A stretch of 64,000 bases of DNA from Sesamum alatum. Lineage: Eukaryota > Streptophyta > Magnoliopsida > Lamiales > Pedaliaceae. The notes under the pieces were generated by a model, which made no database searches, was not told where the DNA came from, and worked only from the letters and a program-made list of their open reading frames with translations. A program made the position numbers and the translations under genes. Positions 17,840 through 28,232 of this stretch are shown here, piece after piece (within the stretch, counting starts at the first letter, position 1; each line of letters opens with the position of its first letter). The stretch is taken from assembly GCA_034509735.1 (NCBI GenBank), contig JACGWO010000012.1:18257188-18321187 (forward strand), in the 5' to 3' direction.

Positions 17840-18235
17840 CCACCACCAAATCATCAAAATCAGCAACACAACAAGAAATTTTTTTCTTAGTTTTTGATTT
17901 TTCATTCTCAGCTCCTCAACTGAATCTTCCAGTCCATTTATCCTTCTCAATAAACCTAGAGTAATCACCTTAGTTCGTCAGCACATTGGGGGATCTTCCT
18001 ATTCAAAGAATCTACATCCTTCAGTCTTCAACTTTTTGCAAGAAACAAACCAAAAAAAACCATTTTCCTTTAGAAAAAAGAAAAACAAAATGTTCAACTT
18101 TACCTTATAATGTAGGCAAGAAAGAAACCGGTGGCCTGGATTTTCATCAGTGCACGAGGTGGAAAGAGTGGCCGGTCTTCCACAGTAACATTCAACTTGG
18201 CCGGTGACAAAGGACATGGGTGGATTACCTCTCAA
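17840..18235 (-). pseudogene. GRF-type zinc-finger protein with C-terminal hydrophobic segment (in nested MULE)
   Basis: Starts at 18235 with a first exon ending near 18110. It contains 'CYCGRPATLSTSCTDENPG' followed by 'HRFLSCLHY', which fits the GRF pattern C-x-C-G ... T-S ... N-P-G-R/H-R-F ... C. After an intron-like stretch, minus-strand sequence at about 18000-17840 encodes (with stops) a charged helical stretch and then a hydrophobic run ending in tryptophans ('FLVVLLILMIWWWW'), compatible with a membrane anchor. GRF fingers bind single-stranded nucleic acid in better-studied proteins; the job of the plant GRF/membrane-segment family is not known to me. It lies next to the right terminal repeat, opposite in orientation to the transposase. 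Confidence 0.62.
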
Positions 18236-18614
18236 TCGTGTGACAACAACTTCTTTTAGGGTTCTTGCTTTCTCAAATTGGGGGTTTTATATACAAATTT
18301 GGTGGGTTATGCTTTTTCCCTCCACTTCCACGTAGGCCGGATGATGTGGCTTTAAAAGCCATGTCAATATATATTTTAAAAATCCTCAATTGCCACGAAA
18401 AATGGACCAATAGAATAAAAAGACCCAAATTAAATACCACACGTGAGTGGCATGTGATATTTTTCTGGCTACTTGAAAAAATCTGACGACTGGAGGACTA
18501 AATTCATGAAAATTGAAAAGATAAATAACTATTTTGCCACCCTAGATACTTAAAGGACAAAATGCCAAACCCCTATACATGGTGGACGAAAATTGCAACT
18601 AAGACTAAGATTAG

Positions 18615-18957
18615 TGCGTCATCAATAATTAAGAACTAGTATATGTGGCACACTAAAAAATGTGTGCACAATTAATTTAAATTTTTTAAAAAATAATAAT
18701 TATTTTTTAAATACATGAATTAGATTAAAAAAAATATTAAAAATATAAAAAAAGAGAAAATAATGAAAGAAAATGAGAGAAGAAAAAGGGATGTGAAAGT
18801 TGATAAGAGAGAAATGAGAAGTTGAGAAGAGAGAGAAAAATAAGAAGTTGAGAAAAACGGAAAAAAATTAATAAAATATTAAAAAAATAAAAAAATGGCA
18901 GACCAAAATTGGGAGAGACACCAAAGAGGTGCTCTCCCTTAATATAATAGTATAGAT
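18615..18957. other. AT-rich insertion-like segment between the nested MULE and the resumed transposase
   Basis: Sequence between the right target copy of the nested MULE and the apparent resumption of the outer transposase. It is rich in A and AG runs (about 18710-18900) and ends with 'gggagagacaccaaagaggt' followed by 'gctctccctt', a small hairpin-forming terminus typical of short DNA transposons. I could not find a matching left end or a target duplication, so it stays unassigned. Confidence 0.35.
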
Positions 18958-19165
18958 ATTACGATTTAATGACTTGTAGAAGGACATATTTTAAGTCTTT
19001 TCATATTTTGATGGCGAAAGATTATTGGGATGTTCCACAATTAAAGTTGGTCCACGATGCTACTCAACCTGTCACTACTCGTCCTAGTCGAAGCCAAACA
19101 TCACTAATGCAAAATGGGATGGATTGGTCACAAACATGAAAGACAACAATCCCAACAATGAAAGG
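18958..19165 (+). pseudogene. Probable C-terminal remnant of the outer MULE transposase
   Basis: Between the nested MULE and the right arm of the outer MULE, the plus strand reads in pieces like a transposase tail: 'YWDVPQLKLVHDA' then a proline/arginine stretch 'TTRPSRSQ', resembling the Y-W-x-x-P ... P-R-R end of Mutator transposases. Frames are broken and similarity is weak. Position is the main argument: it is where the gene split at 13535 should continue. Confidence 0.4.
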
Positions 19166-19350
19166 CTAATTCAAAACAAGTTGATGTGTCAGTATGGGGT
19201 TGTAGACCATAAATAATATCTGTAATAGTTGATTGTAATTGTTTTTCATAAATTAATTTTCAAACTTTTTATTGCTAATTATTATTAAAATATCTATATT
19301 TATGATAATAAATAAAATAACGATTATAAAATATATTATTAAAAAAATTG

Positions 19351-19412
19351 GGAGTCGCACTGCATGAGTGTAACCCCGAATTATTAGGGTTGGACTCTTG
19401 GAGTGCGACTCC
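19351..19412. repeat. Inverted repeat in the right arm of the outer MULE
   Basis: GGAGTCGCACT at 19351-19361 is perfectly complementary to AGTGCGACTCC at 19402-19412, giving an 11-bp stem with a 40-base loop. The same 'gagtcgcac/gtgcgactc' word recurs at about 19630 and, diverged, in the left arm near 9993-10018. It looks like a sub-terminal motif of this element. Confidence 0.6.
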
Positions 19413-19416
19413 AAAT

Positions 19417-19832
19417 TTTTAATTAAAAGACAATTGGCAAGTCGTACATGTGATGTGCGACTCGCCCTAATATTGTTAATAATTTTAAAATTATTACTTG
19501 TTTTTTATTATTTTATTAAATAAGCATCTAATTGGAGGTCTAATGACTATTGTACCACTTCCACCTCTAAAAACAAGATAATTTCTTTAAGTGACTTAAT
19601 CGTCGAACTGCTAATTATTTATTGAAGTGCGACTCCGAATTTTTAATTAAAAAAAAAAAGTCAAATCGCACATCACAATAATTGTTAATAGTTTTAAATT
19701 ATTAGTTATTTAGGATTATTTTATTAATTAAGCCTCGGATTGGAGGTCTAAAGACTATTGTACCACTTCCGCCTTTAGAAACAAGAAAAATTCTTTAAGT
19801 GACTTGATTGTCGAACTGCTAATTATTTATTG
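19417..19832. repeat. Tandem duplication (period about 208 bp) of MULE right end plus flank
   Basis: Two diverged copies, about 19417-19625 and 19626-19832. Each has a terminal-repeat part, then 'attggaggtcta', 'gactattgtaccacttcc', 'ttctttaagtgactt', and 'cgaactgctaattatttatt' (19604 and 19812). The unit includes sequence outside the element end, so the duplication covers a junction of transposon and flanking DNA. The second copy carries the exact target duplication TCGGATTGGA. Confidence 0.7.
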
Positions 19833-19996
19833 AATATGTATCGAACGAGGATTATTTTTCTTGACAATCTAAATAATTCCATATAGCTTATTATTTTCAC
19901 TTGGAATGAGGTGTTAGACACATCTAACCATAACTATTTTGATAATTTTCTAATGCAATTCAACGTAAACACAGTAAATTAAGGGCGTGTTTACTT

Positions 19997-21138
19997 ATCT
20001 TCATAGGATTGTGGGTGGTCAGGAAAATTTGGACTTCCACCAGCATTAGGCACTATTATTTTTTCTACAATACGTTTACTTAGGTTCTTGTTATTTGTGG
20101 GAAAAAACCCTGAAAACCTCAACTTCACATTTACTATATGCCATTGAAACGACCTATTATGTTGTGTATTGACAATTTTACCCCACATTACAGACAAAAC
20201 GTCTTGTCAACCTTTTGGGTGTAGAATATTAATTTTTTATCTAACAGAGTTCTCCTTCCTCAATAAGACATTCCCACTTTCATTTTTCGGGTTTCACAGG
20301 ATTGCTCTCGGGAAACATTTTAAATCACGCCTTCGCCACCACCTGAAAATAGTTGTTGGTCTAAGGTCTGTTCCCCACCTAAATGGTTTATAAGTTTTCG
20401 ATGCTATATTTCCTTTCTGAATTTGGGGTCATCTATTATTTGAAGTTCTTACATAATTCGTCTGTGTTGTTTTGCTCCATGTCAGGTCTCTTGTACTCAG
20501 TTGAACATTTGTACTAGTCATTATATAGGCCTCCTCGTCGGAATCTTGAGAAATGAGGTATGATTTAAGACTGTTGTGGTCACTTTGTACACATATTTAT
20601 TCCCGTCCATTGTTAGCGGTAATCCCCTGCTTTACTCAATGGTCAACAATGCCTTTCTTCCATCTAAACGCCGCCTTAACCCTATTGCGACATTTATTAT
20701 GCTTGTTTAGTTACCTGAATATTTGATGGTTTAAAAATTTCATGTCATAATTCACTGTTATTCAAATTTAGTTATTTCGTCTTTGAACCAAGTTCACAAC
20801 TTTTGTGTTATTGGCAACTGCCATCCTGTGAAAATCAATTAGAAAAGAATGCTGCATTTTCATCATTATTTATATGCTTAACCCATTCTATTTATGCCCT
20901 ATGTTTCTGTTATGGGTTGGTATTGGACATACTTCTAGTCATGTGTATTTTCAGAACCAAAAAAAAATAAAAAAAAATCAATATAGTGAATAGACTACAA
21001 GCTCTGCCGTATTTGCACATTTGGGAATGAGTCAGCCTTTAATGTTAAGTAGCAATAGAACATAGGATTTTTGGGGTCTTAGCAACATGCCCAAATAAGG
21101 TAATTTGTCTATTAATTTTGTCAGTACTAAGCTTGACA
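19997..21138. other. Non-coding left part of the Harbinger element
   Basis: Between the left terminus and the GRF gene. Short ORFs at 19991-20197 (-) and 20169-20393 (+) have no recognisable family. A purine tract lies near 20959-20980. It may hold the promoter of the GRF gene; nothing specific is visible. Confidence 0.4.
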
Positions 21139-21719
21139 ATGGGAAATGATCGCTACGGTAGCGGTTCTTACATTGGGACTAATGGGACAGAGAGATCGAA
21201 CTTTAGGCGTACTGGTTCTTCCTCGTCGGACGATGTAATGGGCATATGTTCATGTGGTCGTGAAGTCGTGGTCCATACATCTTGGACTACTACTAACCCC
21301 GACGTTTCCGTGCTTGTCCGAGAAATCAGGTTTGTGGTCTATAATTTACCTCGTTAATTTCCTATTGGTAATCCGTTACCTGCATTACGTAAATCTAGAT
21401 AAATAATGCCCCTCTGATTCGTCAGGGCTACATTTTGAATGAAGCCTATTAATATTTGAAGGGCACCTAATGTGGGGCATTTCAATGGGTGGATCCACCC
21501 ATGTGTCGCCCCTCGAAAGAGGTTATTCCTGGTTTGCTAAACAGGCTTAACCAATATGACACTGCGATAAAACGTGCAAAAGAACGCCTGGATAATGCAC
21601 AAATACGGCGTCGAAACTGTCATTGCCTGCTCTTTCTAGTGGTTTTTTGCTGGGCATGTTCCCTTTTGTTCATTGTCCGAAAAATGTGCCCAGAAGTAGG
21701 AGTTGTTAAGGGTCCATAA
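21139..21719 (+). pseudogene. GRF-type zinc-finger protein with C-terminal membrane segment (in Harbinger)
   Basis: Exon 1 (21139 to about 21330) has a Ser/Gly-rich leader, then 'CSCGREVVVHTSWTTTNP', the first half of a GRF finger; with a one-base shift it continues with an R-R-F-R-A-C pattern. Exon 2 (about 21470-21719) gives 'CGAFQWVDPPMC', the second half, then a helical stretch rich in Lys/Arg/Asp (about 21520-21620) and 'CLLFLVVFCWACSLLFIV', a likely single membrane span, ending at 21719. Cysteines in the order C-x-C, C, C fit a GRF zinc site. The internal frameshift and an in-frame stop just before exon 2's conserved block suggest it is broken. The ATG at 21118 is an alternative start. 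Architecture matches the gene in the nested MULE at 17840-18235. Confidence 0.68.
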
Positions 21720-22895
21720 TCAATGTACGTATGGCTGCACTCTATTGCAATGGCATAGGTGTCCCTCTATATGCCTCTTTTGATCATTATAATTATGCAA
21801 ATTACAATGAAACATCATTAAGTTGTTTTGGCCTAGTGTAAAATTATATTATACGCATATGTATAGGAGCAAGAATCCGTAATCTTTGTGCTCCAATAAG
21901 GGATTCTAACTAATGGCCTTTTATGTACTAGTATTACAAGATTTTATCAATGTACCATGTCTTTGATTCGTATGGTTAATGTAACTAGTTTGGTTTGGTA
22001 GACATGGATTGCCAGATTGTGTACCTTCAAACAAACACATTACCTTTGTCTGTTGTTCAATATGGATTGCTACTTTATATTTTCATATTCGGCAAAGTAG
22101 TGTTGGATATCAGTCTTGTATGAATCCAGCTTCACTATTAGCTACTTGCAACAGGTGCAAGTAGATTAATCATCCACATATAAACCCATCGCGATCATCA
22201 CATTTATTTTATTTCCAACAGATAACATAAACGCATGAAAATTGGTCCTTAGTGCACATCAAATTATATTTAAATAGTGGTAGTTGGCAAATTATAGTTC
22301 TGACTCTTAAAAACCTACCACACAAAATAACTTAATAAGTACCCCACCCCCCTTAACACGTTTGTAGTCTAAACGTCCTGTTTAAACTTTCTGTAATAAC
22401 TCCGCTCATCCAGCCCATGTTACGGATTAGGTTCGATTAAGTTAGAGCAATGAGAAGTCTTTCACACATGTTTATTCCTCAAGATATGAGATCTACCAAA
22501 TTTAATTGAAAGGCCACTATTTTACTTTGGAAAGTGGTGAATTAGGTCATCCTTGCGTGTTCCCAACCCTCATTTACTACCCCTGACTATTCCCATCCCT
22601 ACAAACTGACTGAATGTCACACGAATCTCCCGTAACCACCATAATAGGTTGCCACCACAACCCTTAATTTCTGGACAAAATCATGATGGGTGTGGGTGGG
22701 TGCACCTACTGCAGTCACCAGTGCCCCCTTCCTCAGAAATACCATGGGGTTTGGTCCACCTACCAACTCATGAATCCCAACGATAAATAGGATGCAATTG
22801 CCTAAAGTAGTCCAACAAGCCATACTTATAGAGCAACATAACAATTGTCTAGAAACCTATTTTCTACCACTTAGGAACACAATCCATCTCCCAAA

Positions 22896-23606
22896 ATGTG
22901 GCCTGACGGCTACTGGTACCAGCGCCAGTTCTTCCATAACTCGCGCTGGACTCGAGAGATGGAAAAAACATTCTTTGACGCACTGTTAGAGCACGCAAGA
23001 ATGGGCCAGTTTAGGGTTGGACGTGAAAACCGCCATGCTATTAATTGTGCTCTCCGCGACGTGAACACAAAGCACACGAAACTAAGGTCACATATCCTTG
23101 GGCTTGTAGCCGCGTCATAAAGCTGCATGAGAGGTTAATGGTGTTTATGTGGGTAATCAGCAGGCCTGATGTCGTTTGGAACAGGAACCTGCACTTTTTG
23201 ACCGCTGTGGATAGCGTGTGGCGTGAGATCTGTAGGGTTAGTCAAGCACAACAAAATGTTATGTACTACGTTTTTCCATCTTTAAATCTTGTGGAGTTTA
23301 ATAACATCTTTCACTTTGTGAGAAATGCAGGAGAAGAAACTCGCAAGGTGCTATGTAAATGCATATGAGGATCTGCTGGAGGAATTATGCATGCTTTTTA
23401 GCGTGCCGGTAGAAAATGAAGAAGCGCCACCTACAGAAGTACTGACTAAAGATGTGCCACTTGTTGCATTTGGAGCAAATGCCCAGCTTCTCAAGGACTG
23501 GGTTGACCCCACACCAGTGGGCATTGAGGGTGCTCTCGCCATACAGCCTGTTGTTCATGTCATTTCCGACAGCTCTGACTCAAGTTCCTCTCTGGAGGTG
23601 CATTGA
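22896..23606 (+). pseudogene. Myb/SANT-like DNA-binding protein (copy 1, plus strand of Harbinger)
   Basis: Exon 1 gives 'RWTREMEKTFFDALLEHAR', then 'RENRHAINCALRDVN', then after a one-base shift near 23090 'VIKLHERLMVFMWVISRPDV' and 'FLTAVDSVWREI', the Myb/SANT-like (Myb_DNA-bind_3) pattern with conserved W at both ends. A second exon after an AG near 23329 gives 'LARCYVNAYEDLLEELCMLF', the usual 'A-x-x-Y ... L-x-x-L-F' downstream motif, then an acidic and Ser-rich tail with TGA at 23604-23606. Proteins of this type act as the DNA-binding partner of PIF/Harbinger nucleases or as host regulators. The frameshift in exon 1 probably inactivates it. Confidence 0.72.
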
Positions 23607-26344
23607 CGAGTATTACGGCTCTGACGGCGGCGCCGACTCTGTCCTCCCATCCCCAGGAGTGCCTACTTTTATTACGAAGAATAAAACAACCACTGCTGAT
23701 AAATCTCCTGATGGACAATCCTAAGGTCAGGCTAGTTCTTCTGCTTCCAATGCCACCCCGATCAAAAAGAAGGATTGAAGTGTGTGAAAGGGTCATCTTA
23801 TTTTTTGTCTGTACATAGCTGGTGATGTTAGGGGGCGTCGTAACTTGCATTTTGCATGTGATCGTTTCCTATTTTTGGCCACACTTGGCATCTAGTAATT
23901 TCCAAGTCAGTGTAGTACTTGTGTAAGTATGGACTAGGGTATTTGCTATAGGCAGGCATTTTATTGGGTGATGGCACCAGTGACAGTCCATCATCATTCA
24001 TTGCCGGGCGCCTAGAGTGTTTTTGGGTAGTGTTTGCTTTGTTTTGCAGGGACTAGTTCCTCTAAATGAAGGTTATGGTTTCACAAGTACTAGTATGCTT
24101 GTGTTATGATGAACTATTGTAAGTACTATGCACCTTAGCTATGTCTTTGTGTGTTGTTTATTTTAATGGTATCTGGCGTCCCGTTTATGACATATTGAAG
24201 AAGTTTCCCCTGACTATCTATTGTGTATTGGTGTTAAAAAAATATAAATGAAGTAAAAAAATACGAATAATCAATATTTCTTTTTTTTGGTAAATTAGGG
24301 GAATGACAAAACCATTCGCATTAAGGAGAAGAGGCGTGAAAGTTAAAATAATATGGAGAAGCGAAGTGATTAGAGAAAAACTGAAACAAATTTAGGAATA
24401 CATCACAAGTTGTTAACAAAAAAACGAAGTCATAAATAATGATTTGACATATTTATTATTAATTGATATAATGGCAGTGAAATGTCTATATAGTCAAACA
24501 AACTTATAATGGAAGCAAATAGGCCATGAAATTAGTGTTAAAAAATCAGAGAACATTCTAATTTGATGATTGAAATTGATATTAATTATCACGTCTGATG
24601 ACCTAAAAATTATCATGTGTCTCAACAGGCTTTTATTTTAAAAAGGATTTATCATGTTTGTCACTATGAAAAATTATGGTATTGGGGACAAAATATCATA
24701 TGACCATCTTACAATTTTCCCTGTAAACTAAAAGGCAGTGACAAACATTTTATGTTCTGTCCACATAAAATTATTATTGACAAAAATTGTACACCAAGGC
24801 CTCAATAAATTATTTTAGCGACACATTTGAAGCGACAATACAATATTATCTTCACCACTGATTGTGCTCATTTGTTGTAATTAAAAGGTAGTCACTATAC
24901 ATGAGTAACTGATTGTATTTACTGACAAATTTGTGGGTTTTTTTTTTTTAATTTTTTATTTCTCTAGTTATTGCTAATAACATTTTCCAAGATAATAATA
25001 ATTATGAAGGCAATAAAATTATTCCAAAATAAAAAAAGAAGTAAAGTTCAACTATTCTAAATACATAAAATTTGTATTTTTGAAATACATATTTTAACGT
25101 CACAAATAAAATTCTACATATAAAATAGTTTAATAACATTCATTATATGACTCCTTCTCAAGTTTCAAATAACAGTTTACAAAATAAAAGCCACAAGTCA
25201 TTGAAGAGTTTGAACTTTGAAGCAATTTGTTTTCCTCTCTTATCTAATTTTTATAAATTAAGTTTTGAGTATTAAAAAAATATCTATTTATATAATAACA
25301 TTATTATACAATCATAATATATTATTAGATGATACCTAATAATTTTACTAATTTACCGCAAAGGAGGCGGATAAAATATTTTATGATTTTGTGATAAAAG
25401 AAGATTTTTAGTTTTTAATGGAAGAAATTATTAATTTGAGTAATGAAATAAAGGTTAACACGAAAAATTGGAAATATAATGTTGGTTTAGATATTTTCAT
25501 TAATCAATTATTTATAAAATTTAAAGCACTAAAAAACATGTGTATACTAACTTAATTTATTTGTAGGAATATATAATGTTATGTTCTTTTGTTCTATCTT
25601 TTTTTTTTTTTTTTTTTTTGTATAGTTTAGTTGGAATGTGATAAGCATAAATTTAAAAATGTGAGATCTTAAAAGGATATTATTTAAAATAAAATAAGAT
25701 ATTAAGATGAATATAAAACCATATTGCAACAATACGATGATGTAAGCTATTTTTAAGTTTTTGCATCTATTATTTGTATAAACATATAGAAGATTATCAA
25801 TAACAAAAAATTAGTTCAATAAATGATTTCTACATATGTATTAATTTATACATATATACAATACCAATATAAATTATCATAATTGTTATTATTGTCTTTA
25901 ATATTAATTTATGTAGTATCAAAACTTTTATATATATTTATAAAAATGCCAGTTTTTTTAAATTTGAGGACATAATTTTACTTAGAAACTGCCCAGTTCA
26001 TAAATTAATATACCTCGTTTTATTACAATATTACTATAAATAATATGTAGATTCGGGTAGTGTACATAATTAAAATGAGGTTATGGTCTTTTACAAAACA
26101 ACTTGTCTGTGTTTTCTTGAAAAGTAGCATAGGGGGCCAATTGGGGATTGGAAAAGGTTCTCGGTGAGAGGAAAGCAATGATAACTGAACAGACATCCCC
26201 TCTGGTATCCTTGGGAGTTGGGTAACGTAGTGTTCTTTAAGAAATGACAAACACACATTTCCTGAAGTCATTCATCACTTCTCCCTCCATTTTCCCTGTC
26301 CAAGAGCCTTGTTTCAGAACTCAAAACAAGAAGTTAGAAACATA
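23607..26344. other. Non-coding, strongly AT-rich interior of Harbinger
   Basis: No supported gene. Short ORFs overlap at 23560-23850 on both strands without family features. From about 24240 the sequence becomes very AT-rich with homopolymers (for example the T run ending at 25619). A 12-bp perfect inverted repeat, ATGTTTGTCACT (24654-24665) and AGTGACAAACAT (24737-24748), could mark part of a nested short element, but no ends or target duplication were found. Confidence 0.45.
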
Positions 26345-27050
26345 ATGGATAACACCAAGAGACCAAAGGCTTAGTCAAAGATCTTCTATGCTGCAAACTG
26401 GACCAAAGAGCAAGACAATGCGTTTATCAACTTGCTCTATTAGCAGGCGCAGAAAGGATACCCGTGACGGAATCCGACGAGCTCCAATCGCCATGCTCTG
26501 AACTATGTAATCCCTGTTGTTGACGTTTGCTCCAGAAGAATCTATCCACGCGACTTCTACCTGCAGGAGCTTACTACTCTGCGAAGGCATTACGACACCT
26601 TCGTCCGTTTACTTGAGGATCCCGCCTTCCACTGGAGAGTAGAAACTAAGCGGGTTATAACCGACAAGGATGCTTGGAAAAGGATCTTTGGGGTACTTCC
26701 ACTTTGTGCTCATTTGAACGCTATTTTTTTTTGTCGTGTATTTTTAGGGCCCCTTGATATAAACTTTTCTAACTCCGGAATCCCTTGTTATTACTGTAGG
26801 AAAATTCCTTTGCAAAAGCGTACCGCTACAGAGGCGAGCCAAAGTGGCGGATGTTGGAAAGCATTTTTTATTCTAGTGGTCCGTGGGACGAGGAAAGGGA
26901 GTAAGATTACGAAGCATATGCTAATGGGGACCGCGACGCTGATGAGACCATTTCGAATTCTGATGTCATTTTCATTGGAGTTGAACCACCCGCAACTGGC
27001 CTAGTGTTTTCAATTTCCAGCAAGGACGAGGCAGGTAAATAGGGCATCTA
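26345..27050 (+). pseudogene. Myb/SANT-like protein pseudogene (copy 2), with four in-frame stops
   Basis: Exon 1 (26345-26691) reads in one frame through three stops: 'NWTKEQDNAFINLLY', 'NRHALNYVIPVVDV', 'LTTLRRHYDTFVRLLEDPAF', 'VITDKDAWKRIFG'. A GT follows; the next exon starts after an AG at about 26799 with 'NSFAKAYRYRGEPKWRMLES' and an acidic tail to a TAG near 27050. Stops are at about 26372 (TAG), 26444 (TAG), 26465 (TGA) and 26911 (TAA). No frameshift is visible across both exons. Each stop is one C-to-T step from a Gln or Arg codon. Domain order equals that of copy 1 at 22896, but the sequences are far apart. Confidence 0.75.
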
Positions 27051-28232
27051 AAGGTGGCAGTCAATTGGTGTTTCTTTTTTGCAAACCAGATATATAAATG
27101 CTTTTGATTTTTGTGAACCTGATATGGAATGGGTTTGGATTTTGGAACTTCGTCTTGGAGGGGCCTAACTGATGTATTGTTGGCTTCTTTTTGTGTTGTC
27201 ACCATGGCTTGTGGGCGAATGCTCTTGCCCATCCAGACATTACAACATGTCATGCTTTTTGTAAAAAGCTTGAGAACAATGTCTTGTTTTGAATTTATGG
27301 TTCAAATAGGTTGTAATGTATTGGACTAGATGGTGTGTTTGGTTGTCTTGCCCATGCTGAAGTATAATACACCATTCTATTTGAACGTGCTGTGTGTTGG
27401 ACACGTTATTCTTTCAGTTTCCTATCCTATTATTCATCAGATAATTGAAATTCAAGTGTTGTATTGTATTTTAGTTAATGTTGGTGGGTCTACCTTGTTG
27501 TTATTGGAGTAATACAACCAGTCCCAATTACTGGGAATTTAATTGTTAATTTCCCCCAGAAAGTGCATTTATCCACAAACCAATTACTTGCAATTATGAA
27601 ATTCGTTTTTGTTTGAGACCTTCTGGGCAATTTGGGTTATTGTACCATTTTGTTACAATGTGAGCAAGATTTAAAATGTGAAACCTGTGGCTTTACTTGT
27701 GCATTATCTGCCAAAAATGCAAGTGTCCACAAGACAAGTAGTTATCTTCTCAAGGTTCTTGGCACTTTGGTACAATGTGCGGAAAATTACCAAAACATAC
27801 TTAGGAACTCAAACTAAGAAAGAATAGTGGTCAATCACAGTTCCAACTAGACCAGCCTCTCGAATAGAACACAGAATAAAGAACACGACAAGAAAAAACA
27901 CATGTCTAAAGCACTAAAGTAGCAGCCTCTCATATACATTGTCTACGCTGACTCAATTCAAGCCTCCTTCTCGCAGGAGATTCACCACAAAAAAAAGTTT
28001 CAGCAACGTCCTAATTTGAAAAAACCAAGTACTGACCCTCTGACTATTTGCTCTATTTTTTCATAACACTTATGGTTCAGGTCTGACTTACAGGCGAGTG
28101 CATCCTAAACTGAAACAAAGACAAAAATAACTAGACAAGCAACATAGTCTAATGTAACAAGTTTTCTTAAGGCCACATTCATCATAAGTACGACTTTAGA
28201 TTAGCAAAAGGTTCGTAAGCAGAGTTGCGTAC
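27051..28232. other. Non-coding segment of Harbinger between opposed Myb/SANT genes
   Basis: Contains short plus-strand ORFs (27129-27512, 27632-27817) without recognisable domains. It probably includes 3' regions of the flanking convergent genes. Nothing more is supported. Confidence 0.4.

Larger units (their letters stand above)
13536..18605 (+). mobile_element. Nested MULE, 5,070 bp, with about 290-bp terminal inverted repeats
   Basis: Left terminus (13536 to about 13840) and right terminus (about 18318-18605, reversed) align nearly throughout. Shared words include 'ttgcaattttcg', 'gtcctttaagtatctaggg', 'tttagtcctccagtcgtc', 'cacatgccactcacgtgtgg' and 'ttttattctattggtcc'. Near-identical 9-bp target copies flank it: TAAGATTAA (13527-13535) and TAAGATTAG (18606-18614). 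It carries a degenerate MuDR transposase (+) and a GRF zinc-finger gene (-). It sits in the transposase gene of the older MULE, so it is the younger of the two. Confidence 0.88.
9865..19734 (+). mobile_element. Mutator-like element (MULE) carrying a PMD gene, with a second MULE nested inside
   Basis: Left end begins GGCTTATTTATTAAAATAA and the right end read in reverse begins GGCTTAATTAATAAAATAA. Both continue into matching inverted arms that share 'atattagggc', 'gacttgcc' and 'gagtcgcac' words (about 9865-10030 and about 19350-19734). TCGGATTGGA flanks both ends (9855-9864 and 19735-19744), a 10-bp target duplication within the Mutator range. Inside are a PMD gene on the minus strand and a degenerate Mutator transposase on the plus strand, divergently arranged. 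Without the nested MULE the element is about 4.8 kb. The right arm is partly duplicated in tandem. Boundaries are read directly from sequence; family assignment rests on target-duplication size, long termini and the transposase. Confidence 0.82.

Noticed and set aside
18615..18957. A third nested transposon with defined ends
   Set aside because: A terminus-like hairpin is visible on the right only; no matching left end or target duplication was found, so it is listed as unassigned.
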